This document shows, one piece after another, positions 18,005-27,305 of a stretch of DNA of 64,000 bases. A model generated the notes under the pieces. The model ran no database searches and was not told the origin of the DNA. It was given only the letters and a program-made list of their open reading frames with translations. Numbering within the stretch: position 1 is the first letter of the stretch; each line of letters starts with the position of its first letter. Made by a program: the position numbers and the translations under genes. The stretch lies in the NCBI GenBank assembly GCA_043772945.1, contig JAYVFR010000021.1, positions 1 to 64,000 of the forward strand. Reading direction: 5' to 3'. Source of the stretch: JAYVFR01 sp043772945 (GTDB taxonomy: Bacteria > Patescibacteriota > JACMRA01).

Positions 18005-18040
18005 CAAAAAAAAGAGGTAGCCCCTAAAGACAAACCTCTT
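18005..18040 (-). terminator. Rho-independent terminator for the YGGT-like gene
   Basis: On the minus strand a 7-bp perfect stem (AAGAGGT/ACCTCTT) with a 15-base loop is followed by a run of T. It lies about 30 bases past the stop of the 18069-18482 gene. Confidence 0.75.
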
Positions 18041-18068
18041 GAAATAACAACTTAACGAAATATTAAAT

Positions 18069-18482
18069 TTAAGCAGTTTTTTGATTATTAGAAATTATTC
18101 TAATAAGTGTTACAGCCCCCCAAGCAACTAAAGAGTATATAACGATAGCGACTAGTGCTGCTGTGTCGAAATAAGTATTACCTTGACCTGGAGCAGGGAA
18201 AATTCCAGTAAAAGGCATAACAAATGGAGCAGTTACGTTATAAAGAAATCCTGTAAAGCCGCTTGTTTGAGCATTAAATAATAAAAACATTATTCTTAAA
18301 ATCAAGATAACATTAATTAGACCAACTACAAACCAAACTAATTGAATGATTTTTTCAATACCCTCGCTTTTTTGCATATCTTCTTGAACTACATTATTCA
18401 TTGGTGTAGTATTGATATAAGTTTGATTAGAAGGATTCGTTTGCGGTTCTTGATTTGGGATGTTGTTGGGATTTTGTTGCAT
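18069..18482 (-). CDS. YGGT-like small integral membrane protein
   Basis: A 137-residue protein with an Asn/Gln/Pro-rich cytoplasmic N-terminus (about 1-45) and two hydrophobic regions (IIQLVWFVVGLINVILILRI at about 45-64; LVAIVIYSLVAWGAVTLIRI at about 109-128). The intervening FNAQTSGFTGFLYNVTAPFV plus PFTGIFP resembles the conserved loop of YggT-family proteins ('iT.P.l.P.R.iiP'). The family has been linked to membrane or osmotic processes and the exact role is not known. It is a single gene with its own terminator. Confidence 0.7.
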   Translation of the reverse strand: MQQNPNNIPNQEPQTNPSNQTYINTTPMNNVVQEDMQKSEGIEKIIQLVWFVVGLINVILILRIMFLLFNAQTSGFTGFLYNVTAPFVMPFTGIFPAPGQGNTYFDTAALVAIVIYSLVAWGAVTLIRIISNNQKTA

Positions 18483-18907
18483 ATATAAAACTTTAAAATT
18501 TATTTCTAAAGCAATATAAATTACCTAGGGTGTTATGTCAATAAAAAATGACGTATATTTTCTATTAATGTTGAACTTAAAATCTATGGAATATTATCAG
18601 CTTTTTATTAGCAATACAAACAAATCTAATTCCCGTAGTTTTTCAATTTTTTTAGTTTAAATTAACAGATTGAATATGTAGTCTCTAATTTCACTTAAAA
18701 TACAATTGAAATTCTGTTAGATTGAATCGATTTTAAATTCTACAATTATTAGAAATTTCATAAAAGTAGGTAATACTTCAAAATCACGCTACACCCGAAA
18801 TATCAAAAAACAAATATTCACTTTACATCTAATTTAAGCTAAGATAGTCTAATAGATAAATTCTAAATTATCTTTTACTTAAATTTAACTATTTTAACTC
18901 TAACTAA
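18483..18907. other. Non-coding AT-rich stretch
   Basis: I see no reading frame, RNA gene or clear hairpin in this stretch. It contains the promoter region of the YGGT-like gene at its left end and otherwise only AT-rich sequence before the transposase-like remnant. Confidence 0.4.
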
Positions 18908-19033
18908 TTCCTTCTCACTGATAACACCTGGATTGAGCTGGTCTACAATGATTATACCATTAACAAACAGACATATGCTGAATTAGAAATTAGATATGGT
19001 AAAAGTGAAAACACCTTAAAAAACTTTGATTAA
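18908..19033 (+). pseudogene. Possible transposase N-terminal remnant
   Basis: A 41-codon open stretch encodes LTDNTWIELVYNDYTINKQT followed by YAELEIRYGKSENTLKNFD. The pattern 'W..L...Y....QT..EL...YG.S..T' is typical of the helix-turn-helix region at the start of several transposase families (IS1595-like and related). No catalytic part follows and no inverted repeats were seen. Tentative. Confidence 0.4.
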
Positions 19034-19223
19034 AATAATCTTTTTTTTAAAAAAAACGCATTTAATCACCTTTGACAAAGGTTAGATTTATCACTAAGTT
19101 TAAATATCAGCCAAAATTAATCAACATCTAGTAATTTTTTAAGTCATCTTCTACTATATCTAGTTTCATATTAGTAAAATCTCTTAAAGTGTAGGTTTTT
19201 GGCGGTCTTTTTTTTCACTTAAT

Positions 19224-20183
19224 ATGACTAATCTTCTTTTATCTAAAACTCAAAATCCTTATACAGTTTTTACATCTACTGCTAATTCTCGTATCGTAGA
19301 AATGTGTGAAAAGCAAGAGTCTAATATTTGGCTTTCCTCTGATATTAATTTAACTCATGACGCTCGTGATTGGGATAAACTAAATTCTGAGGAGCAGAGC
19401 TTTATTAAACAAATTTTAGCTTTTTTTGCGGCTAGCGATAGTATTGTGAACGAGAATATAGTTTTAAATTACACTACTCAAGTTCAAATCCCTGAAGTTC
19501 GTTATTTTTACTACTTTCAGATGATGATGGAGGCAGTGCATAGTAGAACTTATTCACAATTAATCAACACTTTTATTAGTTCCAATGAGGAAAGAGATTT
19601 ATTATTTGACTCAATTAATAATAATAAAGCAATTAAAAAGAAAGCAGATTGGTGTCGAGAGTGGATTGATGGAGATAAGCCTTTTTATGAAAAGATGATT
19701 GCTTTCATGGCTGTTGAGGGAATTTTCTTTAGTGGATCATTCGCAGCGATTTTTTGGTTACGTGATCGTGGAATATTAGCTAATTCTCTCGGAGTTGCTA
19801 ACGAATATATTTCACGCGATGAGGCACTACACTGTGAATTTGCTAGTGTGTTAATTAATGAATATAGTGGTGATGAAAAACCTACTAATCAAACTATCAC
19901 TAAAATTTTAACTTCAGCCCTTGACTTAGAGAAGGAATTTATTGATCAGGCAATTCCTAACAGGCTTTTTGGTATGAATAAGGAATTAATGAACCAATAT
20001 TTGGAATTTGTTTGCGATACTTGGCTAGCAGAGCTTGGTTGCCCTAAAGTTTATAACGTAACTCAGCCATTTCCATTTATGGCAACTATTGGTCAAATGC
20101 GAAAAGATAATATTTTTGAAAAAACTCGAACAAACTACGCAAGACCAACTGAGGCTAAAGAAATGGAATGGGACTTTATCTAA
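19224..20183 (+). CDS. nrdB: Class I ribonucleotide reductase, small (R2) subunit
   Basis: NrdB builds the tyrosyl radical used by NrdA to reduce ribonucleotides. The ferritin-like fold has the full ligand set: Asp72 (FFAASD), Glu103 and His106 with the radical Tyr at 110 (EAVHSRTY), Glu165 (AVEGIFF), and Glu200 and His203 (SRDEALH). A Tyr at the radical site argues for subclass Ia rather than the Phe-containing Ic. The sequence is closest in style to the eukaryotic/viral R2 branch (LAFFAASDSIVNENIV). Its 319 residues are normal. nrdA follows after 42 bases. No NrdR box was recognised in the upstream region. Confidence 0.97.
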   Translation: MTNLLLSKTQNPYTVFTSTANSRIVEMCEKQESNIWLSSDINLTHDARDWDKLNSEEQSFIKQILAFFAASDSIVNENIVLNYTTQVQIPEVRYFYYFQMMMEAVHSRTYSQLINTFISSNEERDLLFDSINNNKAIKKKADWCREWIDGDKPFYEKMIAFMAVEGIFFSGSFAAIFWLRDRGILANSLGVANEYISRDEALHCEFASVLINEYSGDEKPTNQTITKILTSALDLEKEFIDQAIPNRLFGMNKELMNQYLEFVCDTWLAELGCPKVYNVTQPFPFMATIGQMRKDNIFEKTRTNYARPTEAKEMEWDFI

Positions 20184-20225
20184 AAAACTTTGAAAAACTT
20201 GCTAAAAAATCTAACGCAAACAACT

Positions 20226-22739
20226 ATGCTCCAAATTATTACACCAACTCAAAACCAAGTTTTAGAAATTTTAAACAAATATAACATAAATCTTTGGGAA
20301 GGGATAGGTGTTAACCAAATTTTAGAAGCTACATTAAATCGTTTACCCGAAAAAATCACTTATCCCGAATTGCTAGAATTAATGGCAGGCATTAGTGCAA
20401 GTCTTGCTAATAGCCATCCTGATTATTCAATTCTTGGTGCTAGAATTTTGATGTCTAAACTTTATTATGAACTCAAGTTACCGCAAACTAAATTTAGTGA
20501 TAGCGTGAAGCAAATTTATGAGCACAAAGTTCATGGTCGTAAATCTACTAGAATGTCTAAGGAAGTTTTTGATTTTATTCAAAGAAATAGCCAAAAGCTT
20601 GAAGAAATTATAGATTACAAAAAAGATTTTGGAGATTATGATTATTCTGCTGTTTCATCCTTTTTAAAGAGAGGGCTTGAGAAAGTAGATAATCAAGTTG
20701 TAGAAGTTCCCTCACAAATGTTTTTGCGGGTGGCTATTGGAGTTAATATTTATCAGGAGAGGATGTTGATTGAGCTTGAAGCTTTTGAAGAAATTATGGA
20801 TTATAAACCAAGTTTTAATTATATTAGCCAAGCCGATGATAACTTAAGACTAAAGAGAATTAGTGAGTATTATCACTTACTAGTTAGTCGCAAACTTTCA
20901 CTCCCAGGTCCAATCTTAATGCATGCGGGAAGTGAGACTAATCAGATGGCGAGTTGCTTTCTTGAATATTGTGGGGATAGTTTGACTGACGATAACTATC
21001 ATATTGATGGTAAGGTGGGAGGGATTATGAAAGCAATTACACAGCTTGCAGCCCAATCAAAAGGTGGTGCAGGGAGTGCCATTAGTTTGACTGATGTTCG
21101 TTCTAGTAGCAGTCCAATTATGAAAACAGGGGGTAAAAGTAACGGAATTTTGCCGTTTATGAAAATGATTGATGCTACAATCGGAGCGATTGATCAAAGT
21201 GGAAAGCGAGCTGGGGTTTGTACAGTTTATTTAGAGCCTTGGCATGCTGATATTTTAGAATTTCTAGATTCGGCTGATCATTTTACGATTGAGGAGAAGC
21301 GTTGCAAGCATTTGTTTTTTGGGCTTTGGATGAACGATTTATTTTTTGAGCGAATGACTCGTGACAAAGGTGCTGCTCAATGGACACTTTTTGACCCTGC
21401 AATTGCAACTAAGGAGCTAGGAAAGCCTCTTTCACAATATTTTGGAGATGAATTTAAGTCAAAATATGAATATCTGGAAAGCTTGAATGTTGGCAGGACT
21501 ATCTCATTAATGGAAATTTGGAGTCGAGTGTGTAAGCTATTCCAAACAGCTGGAATGCCGTATATTGTGAACAAAGACCAGATGAATTTAAAAAGTAACC
21601 AAAAAAACATCGGTACAATTTATAGTTCAAATGTTTGCACAGAGATTGCTCTCGCTTCCAATAGTAATGAAACTGCGGTTTGTGTTCTCTCATCTCTTTG
21701 TCTTGGTAGGTTTTTTAACAGAGAATTATTAGGCAAAGTTGATTATGAGGGAATTATAGAGACTTCACGAATTGCAACTAGAAATTTAAACAATGTAATT
21801 GATTTGCAATATTATCCAACTCCTGAAACTCGCAATAGTTGTTTGGCTCGTCGTGCTATTGGAATTGGCGCACAAGGGCTTGCTGATTTGTTTGCTCAAC
21901 TAGACTATGAATATACATCAAAAGATGCCCAACAAGTAAATAAAAACGTTTATGAGTGCATTTATTATGGCTCGCTTCTCGAATCAATGGAGCTCGCTAA
22001 GAAAGACAAGTCTTATTTAGGGTTTGAGGGAAGTGAGTTATCTAAAGGGTTTTTGCAATTTGACATGTGGGGAGTAGATGCCCAGAACACTTTCCTTGGT
22101 GCCGAAAAATGGAATCAGCTACGAAAAGATATTATGAAATACGGGATTCGTAATAGTGAAGTTACAGCCATTGCTCCGACTATGTCAGCTTCAATTAGAA
22201 TGGGACAAAACGAGATGCATGAACCTTTTGGTAGAAACATTTACATACGTCAAATTATTGCTGGGAGTATGCAAATTGTAAATCAGTACCTAGTTAGAGA
22301 CTTATTACAACTTGATTTATGGAACGATTACATGATGGCCCAAATTATTAACAATCAAGGTAGTGTTGTCGGAATTCCAACTATTCCAAAGTATATTCAA
22401 CGTAAATACCAAACTGTTTATGAAGTAGATTTTAAAACCCGCAATCAAATGATGGCAGATAGAGCACCTTTCATTTCGCAAACCGCTTCTTACAATCAGT
22501 ATTGTACAAATAGTGAGGCTAGTCCGACTGCTTTTACAGCTCGTATTATAGATGCGTGGAGACGTAAACTTAAGACTCTCGTTTATTACATGCACACTGA
22601 GGCGGCAACAACAGCCAAGAAAGAGTTTGGTGGTTTATTAACAACTCCAGATTTAACATTATCTTCTTCTGAGGCTAAGGTTTTAGAAGATGGAAGTATT
22701 TGTGTTATGGAGGCTGGGTGCGAGGCTTGTAGCAGTTAA
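20226..22739 (+). CDS. nrdA: Class I ribonucleotide reductase, large (R1) subunit
   Basis: NrdA is the catalytic subunit that makes dNDPs. Recognisable are SSNVCTEIALASNSNETAVC, with the finger-loop Cys and the active-site region; RNSEVTAIAPTMSASIRMG; NIYIRQIIAGSMQIVN; and the redox-active C-terminal pair in EAGCEACSS. The ATG at 20226 gives 837 residues; a TTG at 20190 would add 12. The first 90 residues correspond to the ATP-cone region, but the usual N-terminal hairpin with its Lys-Arg-Asp-Gly-Arg motif is not recognisable, so dATP overall-activity control may be lost (inference). It belongs to the eukaryote-like branch, as does nrdB. Confidence 0.96.
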   Translation: MLQIITPTQNQVLEILNKYNINLWEGIGVNQILEATLNRLPEKITYPELLELMAGISASLANSHPDYSILGARILMSKLYYELKLPQTKFSDSVKQIYEHKVHGRKSTRMSKEVFDFIQRNSQKLEEIIDYKKDFGDYDYSAVSSFLKRGLEKVDNQVVEVPSQMFLRVAIGVNIYQERMLIELEAFEEIMDYKPSFNYISQADDNLRLKRISEYYHLLVSRKLSLPGPILMHAGSETNQMASCFLEYCGDSLTDDNYHIDGKVGGIMKAITQLAAQSKGGAGSAISLTDVRSSSSPIMKTGGKSNGILPFMKMIDATIGAIDQSGKRAGVCTVYLEPWHADILEFLDSADHFTIEEKRCKHLFFGLWMNDLFFERMTRDKGAAQWTLFDPAIATKELGKPLSQYFGDEFKSKYEYLESLNVGRTISLMEIWSRVCKLFQTAGMPYIVNKDQMNLKSNQKNIGTIYSSNVCTEIALASNSNETAVCVLSSLCLGRFFNRELLGKVDYEGIIETSRIATRNLNNVIDLQYYPTPETRNSCLARRAIGIGAQGLADLFAQLDYEYTSKDAQQVNKNVYECIYYGSLLESMELAKKDKSYLGFEGSELSKGFLQFDMWGVDAQNTFLGAEKWNQLRKDIMKYGIRNSEVTAIAPTMSASIRMGQNEMHEPFGRNIYIRQIIAGSMQIVNQYLVRDLLQLDLWNDYMMAQIINNQGSVVGIPTIPKYIQRKYQTVYEVDFKTRNQMMADRAPFISQTASYNQYCTNSEASPTAFTARIIDAWRRKLKTLVYYMHTEAATTAKKEFGGLLTTPDLTLSSSEAKVLEDGSICVMEAGCEACSS

Positions 22740-22836
22740 TTCTCTAGCTCACATCTCTTGACAGTTCTTAAAATTTCTAAAACAGTTTGGATTGTAACCG
22801 CAAGTTTCACTTGCTCTATTTTAGAGGAAATTTTTA

Positions 22837-23034
22837 GTGCTAAAAACTGTTGTTGGTCAAAGTGGTATGAGTTACCACTATGAGCTTGAAGGAAAAAAAC
22901 ATTCTGTATTTATTAATAATGAAACAGCACAAGAATGGAGTCCAAATCCCAATTGGCAAGTTTTAATGATAGCGTCTATTCAAAAGATCAATAATCCTGG
23001 TGATATAACTTTCATGGGTGTCGGTAGTATTTAA
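22837..23034 (+). CDS. Small protein, unknown
   Basis: A 65-residue protein starting at GTG 22837 with an AGAGG ribosome-binding site eight bases upstream. The sequence is soluble, with GQSGMSYHYELEGKKHSVFI and NPGDITFMGVGSI. It has its own leader and is followed by two hairpins, the second a strong terminator. No family recognised. The monocistronic small-gene-plus-terminator layout resembles the 12722, 42750 and 44236 genes. Confidence 0.5.
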   Translation: MLKTVVGQSGMSYHYELEGKKHSVFINNETAQEWSPNPNWQVLMIASIQKINNPGDITFMGVGSI

Positions 23035-23067
23035 AATCGAGTGCATGTTTTTTACGCACTTCTTCCC

Positions 23068-23096
23068 GTCTCACTTTTTTTGTGGGGCTTTTTTTT
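23068..23096 (+). terminator. Rho-independent terminator after the 22837 gene
   Basis: A 7-bp stem GTCTCAC/GTGGGGC (with G-U pairs) and a T7 loop, followed by eight T. A weaker AGTGC/GCACT hairpin lies just before it at about 23040-23060. Confidence 0.75.
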
Positions 23097-23159
23097 GTAA
23101 GAAAATAATGTCACGTCGAGACTTTTTTTTGAGAAAATTTCGTTTGATGTGTAGTTCTA

Positions 23160-23936
23160 TTAATTTTTTAAACCATAGCCTTTATTTATTAGATAAAGAT
23201 TAATTCCTATCATTGTGCTATTTAAAGCTATTAAAACACTTAAGCTCAAAAAAATATTAATTTCACTTTGTCCACTAAAACCAAAACGAAAACCATCAAT
23301 CATATAAATAATCGGATTAAATTTAGAGATATTTTGCCAGAATTCTGGAAGGGATTTAATAGAGTAAAAAACACCCCCGAGATAAGTTAATGGTGTTAAA
23401 ACAAAAGTTGGAATAATATTTACATCATCAAAGCTTTTTGCAAATAGGGAGTTGAAAAATCCTAGGAGTGAGAAAGCGCTAGAAGTTAAAGCTGCATACA
23501 GTAGAATGATAAAAGGATTTACAATGCTAAGTGGCACGAAAAAAATTGAAATTAATAAAACTAAAAATCCGATTAATAACCCTCTAAAACACCCTCCAAA
23601 ACAATAACCAAGTAAAATAGTAGAAGGAGATGTTGGAGATACTAATAATTCTTCATAGTTACGTTGGAACTTAGCCCCAAAGAAAGATGATACAACGTTA
23701 GTATATGAATTTGTAATAACAGCCATCATTACAATTCCAGGCACCAAAAATCCCATATAACCACCTGCATTATTATAGCCACTGATTCGTGATCCTACAA
23801 ATCCCCCAAAAATGATGAAATAAAGAGATTGTGTAATTACTGGTGGTAGAAGTGTTTGGCTCCAAATTCTGAGTATTCGTTTGATTTCTTTGTTTGCAAT
23901 TGTTTGGAAAGCGACTAAATTTAACTTAATATCCAT
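23160..23936 (-). CDS. ABC-2 type transporter permease
   Basis: A roughly 258-residue membrane protein with six hydrophobic segments and the ABC-2 signature. Seen are KEIKRILRIWSQTLLPPVI near the N-terminus, the central KFQRNYEELLVSPTSPSTIL, and the C-terminal TFVLTPLTYLGGVFYSIKSL with KFNPIIYMIDGFR. This matches YadH/NodJ-type exporters of lipids, polysaccharides or drugs. No ATPase gene is adjacent, so its partner is encoded elsewhere. The ATG at 23936 was preferred to an in-frame TTG at 23951. It converges on the terminator of the 22837 gene. Confidence 0.9.
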   Translation of the reverse strand: MDIKLNLVAFQTIANKEIKRILRIWSQTLLPPVITQSLYFIIFGGFVGSRISGYNNAGGYMGFLVPGIVMMAVITNSYTNVVSSFFGAKFQRNYEELLVSPTSPSTILLGYCFGGCFRGLLIGFLVLLISIFFVPLSIVNPFIILLYAALTSSAFSLLGFFNSLFAKSFDDVNIIPTFVLTPLTYLGGVFYSIKSLPEFWQNISKFNPIIYMIDGFRFGFSGQSEINIFLSLSVLIALNSTMIGINLYLINKGYGLKN

Positions 23937-24006
23937 ACACTCTGTACTCAAATCAATACTAGTTTTTATGTCAACAAATCTACAATTGTTTCAAGCTGTT
24001 TAAAAC

Positions 24007-24711
24007 TTATAAATAATTACTTTCAGTATCAGTATCGGTTTCGTTTAAGCTTTTGGGAATTTTTGGTAATTGTATTTTGCTTAGATTACTGGTTACTGCC
24101 CCATTAATTGGCATCTCTGCTGCATGTTCTGATTTGACTACATTAACAAGTGCTCCCCAGCGAGGGTTTTGGCTATTCTTAGGAACCATGATGGCTACTA
24201 TATCTCCGATTTCAAGTCCTTGAGTTTTAATTGAGAAAGTAGCACTAGCCTTAAGAATTTTAACAGGTTCTGTATATTTATCAATTACTACATAAAAATT
24301 TTCACCATCAATTGTAAAAACTCCTTCAACTCGCTCTCTATCAATAGGGTGAATTAACTTAAAAATTTCTCTGTCAGGAGTTAGAATCCACTTCATTCTG
24401 TCCCCTACTACAAGTTGGGTCTTAGAGGCGTAATTCTGAGGAACTATATAAGTTTGTCCATTGTCTCCAATCATATATTCTCCATCAAAATAACCTTCTA
24501 CCACTTCTTTGGCATCACTTTCCTCACGATTAACCTTACCCATTAGAGTAATTGGGCTAGTTAGGTTATCGCTTTCGCTTCTTTCTCCACTTCTGACACT
24601 TCCCTTAGACTCATCGGCAATGATTTGAGTTAGGAAAGTTTTAGCGTTTTTTATGTTTGTTTCTGCAATCTCGATCAGAGAAAGGATAGTTTGAATCTTT
24701 TTGTTAGACAT
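24007..24711 (-). CDS. Conserved hypothetical protein with repeated beta-rich modules
   Basis: A 234-residue soluble protein. An N-terminal helix (residues 1-35) and a charged linker precede a core reading VEGYFDGEYMIGDNGQTYIV, PQNYASKTQLVVGDRMKWIL and, near 120, ERVEGVFTIDGENFYVV. I associate the pattern 'EGxFDGxxMxGxxGxxYxVPxNYASKSxLVxGDxL' with uncharacterised proteins common in Patescibacteria; its function is unknown. It sits 66 bases downstream of ssb on the same strand and may be co-transcribed. A nucleic-acid role is only a guess from that context. Confidence 0.65.
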   Translation of the reverse strand: MSNKKIQTILSLIEIAETNIKNAKTFLTQIIADESKGSVRSGERSESDNLTSPITLMGKVNREESDAKEVVEGYFDGEYMIGDNGQTYIVPQNYASKTQLVVGDRMKWILTPDREIFKLIHPIDRERVEGVFTIDGENFYVVIDKYTEPVKILKASATFSIKTQGLEIGDIVAIMVPKNSQNPRWGALVNVVKSEHAAEMPINGAVTSNLSKIQLPKIPKSLNETDTDTESNYL

Positions 24712-24777
24712 ATTTTTTTGTTATAAAGGAAGTTTATCTTGTATTTTGTTTTTGGTAAAACTTTGTTTTAGTTTTAT

Positions 24778-25233
24778 TTAGAAAGGCATGTTGCTGATGT
24801 CAACATCAATTTCATCGAGATTGATTTCAGGAACATTTACAGGAGCTGGCTTGGCTGCAATCTTTTTTGGAGCTTGAGAAGTTTCACTAGGTGCTGTACT
24901 ACTAATTCTCTCAGATTCTGCTTTTGAAGTTAATAACTCAATATCAGTTGCTAAAATATCAGTCGCATATTTTTTGACTCCATCAGGGCCATCCCAAGAA
25001 CGATTTTTAAGTGATCCATTAATTGCAATTTTATGGCCTTTCTTAACGTATTGGTCTATTATATCAGCAAGTTTTTCCCAAGCAGTGCAATTAAAATATT
25101 GTGTGACTTCGTTCCCGCTAGCGTCTTTTCCATCGCGAATGGCAAGGCTGAAACTGACGACTTTTTTACCTGTGGCTGTTGTACGTACATCTGGATCTTT
25201 AGTTAGATTGCCAATTAAAAATACTTTATTCAT
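24778..25233 (-). CDS. ssb: Single-stranded DNA-binding protein
   Basis: SSB coats single-stranded DNA during replication and repair and recruits partners through its C-terminal tip. The OB fold is intact: MNKVFLIGNLTKDPDVRTT, then VVSFSLAIRDG, FNCTAWEKLADII, and KKGHKIAINGSLKNRSW. A Pro/Ala-rich linker (about 110-135) leads to an acidic tail ending DVDISNMPF, the standard partner-docking tip. At 151 residues it is normal length. It is transcribed leftward and is divergent from bcp. Confidence 0.97.
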   Translation of the reverse strand: MNKVFLIGNLTKDPDVRTTATGKKVVSFSLAIRDGKDASGNEVTQYFNCTAWEKLADIIDQYVKKGHKIAINGSLKNRSWDGPDGVKKYATDILATDIELLTSKAESERISSTAPSETSQAPKKIAAKPAPVNVPEINLDEIDVDISNMPF

Positions 25234-25356
25234 ATATTTGGGATTTATTCGGATTTTATTAAATTAATAAGCTAAACAGTGAAACAAAATTTGGTCTCTT
25301 GTCAAAACTTACCAAAACGAAAATTATTTTTTTAAATCTTTTTAAACTTTTTTTAT

Positions 25357-25824
25357 ATGCCTGATGTTAAATACCCTAAACCAAAAATTGAATCAATAGC
25401 TCCAGATTTTAATGCAGAAAACCAAAAAGGTGAGACTATTTCTCTCAAAAAACTTCTGAAAAGTGGTCAAAAAGTTTTGCTAGTTTTTTATCCTGCTGAT
25501 CAAACTGCTGGTTGCACGACCCAGCTCTGTGGAGTTCGAGATGTTTTCCAAGATTATAAAAAAGCTGGTGTAACAATACTCGGCATTAATCAGGCAGGTG
25601 CTGAATCTCATAAGAAATTTATTGATAAAAATAATTACCCTTTTGATATTTTAATAGACACCGATAGGAAAATTAGTGAAAATTACGGACAACTTAAGTT
25701 TATGTTTGGACATAAATCTATTAAACGGGGAGTTTATTTGATTAATACTGACGGGAGCATTCTTTATACCATTCAAGGTCAACAGGATAATCAACTAATC
25801 CTAGATTTACTAAAAAATGATTAA
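25357..25824 (+). CDS. bcp: Bcp/PrxQ-type peroxiredoxin
   Basis: A thioredoxin-fold peroxidase that reduces hydrogen peroxide and lipid peroxides. The active site FYPADQTAGCTTQLCGVRD holds the peroxidatic Cys in GCTT and the resolving Cys five residues later, the alpha-helical two-Cys arrangement of PrxQ. YGQLKFMFGHKSIKRGVYLI follows. 155 residues, complete. Its stop overlaps the start of the UvrD-like gene by 8 bases, so the two are translationally coupled. Confidence 0.95.
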   Translation: MPDVKYPKPKIESIAPDFNAENQKGETISLKKLLKSGQKVLLVFYPADQTAGCTTQLCGVRDVFQDYKKAGVTILGINQAGAESHKKFIDKNNYPFDILIDTDRKISENYGQLKFMFGHKSIKRGVYLINTDGSILYTIQGQQDNQLILDLLKND

Positions 25825-27160
25825 ACAAATGACTAAGCAAGAAGAAAAGTTCTTGGAGCTTTATAATAAACTAAACCCAAATCAAAAAAAATCAGTTGAC
25901 ACAATAGAAGGTGTAGTAATTGTGAATGCTGGCCCTGGAACTGGTAAGACTCAACTTCTTTCTCTCCGTGTGGCTAATATTTTAAGGCAAACTGACACTA
26001 ATCCTTACAATATTCTTTGCTTAAGTTATTCTGATGCCGCAGCTCGCAATATGAGAGAAAGGCTTGTTGGTATGATAGGGTTTGAAGGGAATAAAGTTGG
26101 AATTTATACTTTTCATTCTCTTGGGGTTGAGATAATTAATCAGAATCCTGAATATTTTTTTGGAGGAAGTGTTTTTATACCAATTGATTCAGTAGGGCAA
26201 AGGCAGATTTTAAACAAAATTTTTGATAAACTACCAAATAATAATTCTCTGAATAGTTATCATCCTAGCATGGGTTATACTTATCTAAAAACTTGCGAAA
26301 AATATATTGGAAACTTGAAACAAAATGGTTTATCAGTCAATGAAATTAAACAAATTTTAAGTTTAAATAAAGAATATTTAGATTCTGTTGAAAAGCTTTT
26401 TGAAAATGTTTTTGATACTAGGATTAGTGGAGTTACAACATTAGAATTAATTAAAATATTTGGCGAATTATCAGCCTTAAATCTTGTTAATCAGTATGTT
26501 AAAGCAGGGCAAAGTATTTTTTGGCATTATAATCTTCATAATCAAATCTTGGAGTCTCTTAAGGACTGTTTGGAAGAAGTCCAAGTTTCTTTAAAAACTA
26601 ATGCAATAACTAAATGGAGAGATAAATTCTTTGCTAAAAATAAAGCTGGGCAATACAAATTTATTGACTTATTAAATTATGAGAAACACTTAGCTTTTAG
26701 TAATATTTATCAAGATTATCAAAATGAATTAAAACATAAAGGATACTATGATTACAATGATATGTTAATGGAAGTAATTAATGCTCTTGAAAACTGTGAT
26801 TTTAGTGAGCTTAAATTTAATCTTCAGGAGAGGTATCAGTATATTTTAGTTGATGAATTTCAAGATTCTAATGGGGTGCAAATTAGATTAATTGAGAATT
26901 TATTAAGTACTTTTGGAGCTGATGATAATCCAAATATTTTAATCGTTGGAGATCCTAAACAAGCAATTTATAAGTTTCAAGGAGCTTTGGGTGGGAATAT
27001 TGGTGAGTTTGCAAGTAGGTATAGCAATAGTAAGTTGATTAATTTAGATATTAATTATCGCTCGAACCAAGAAATTCTAGACCTAGCCCAAAAAATTATT
27101 GACTTATCAGTTGAGATAGATTCAGAGTTTCGCATGCAACTTAAGGCTGTAAAGTTATAA
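25817..27160 (+). CDS. UvrD/PcrA-like helicase, N-terminal half only
   Basis: SF1A helicase motifs are present up to motif IV: VVIVNAGPGTGKTQLLSLRV (Q/I), LCLSYSDAAARNMRERL (Ia), YTFHSLGVEII (Ib), QYILVDEFQDSNGVQ (II), IVGDPKQAIYKFQGA (III) and INYRSNQEILDLA (IV). The chain ends at residue 447, so motifs V and VI, the 2B domain and any C-terminal part are absent. The motor needs both RecA-like lobes, so unwinding activity is not expected. About 145 bases of non-coding DNA follow with no continuation in another frame. The start overlaps bcp by 8 bases. Confidence 0.85.
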   Translation: MIKQMTKQEEKFLELYNKLNPNQKKSVDTIEGVVIVNAGPGTGKTQLLSLRVANILRQTDTNPYNILCLSYSDAAARNMRERLVGMIGFEGNKVGIYTFHSLGVEIINQNPEYFFGGSVFIPIDSVGQRQILNKIFDKLPNNNSLNSYHPSMGYTYLKTCEKYIGNLKQNGLSVNEIKQILSLNKEYLDSVEKLFENVFDTRISGVTTLELIKIFGELSALNLVNQYVKAGQSIFWHYNLHNQILESLKDCLEEVQVSLKTNAITKWRDKFFAKNKAGQYKFIDLLNYEKHLAFSNIYQDYQNELKHKGYYDYNDMLMEVINALENCDFSELKFNLQERYQYILVDEFQDSNGVQIRLIENLLSTFGADDNPNILIVGDPKQAIYKFQGALGGNIGEFASRYSNSKLINLDINYRSNQEILDLAQKIIDLSVEIDSEFRMQLKAVKL

Positions 27161-27305
27161 CTTTTAAAGTTTTGTAGTGTGTTTTAGTTAAAGTTAGGAA
27201 GCTTATATGTATTATTTTTTTTCTGGGTGGGAGGCAATGTATTACAATCTAAATGTTTTCAGAGTTTCTAAAAAATAGATGTATAGTTTAAAATACCGTT
27301 TTAAT

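Noticed and set aside
18483..19223. Riboswitch or NrdR-controlled leader upstream of nrdB
   Set aside because: I could not find paired NrdR boxes or a cobalamin-riboswitch-like core; the stretch holds only a transposase-like remnant.
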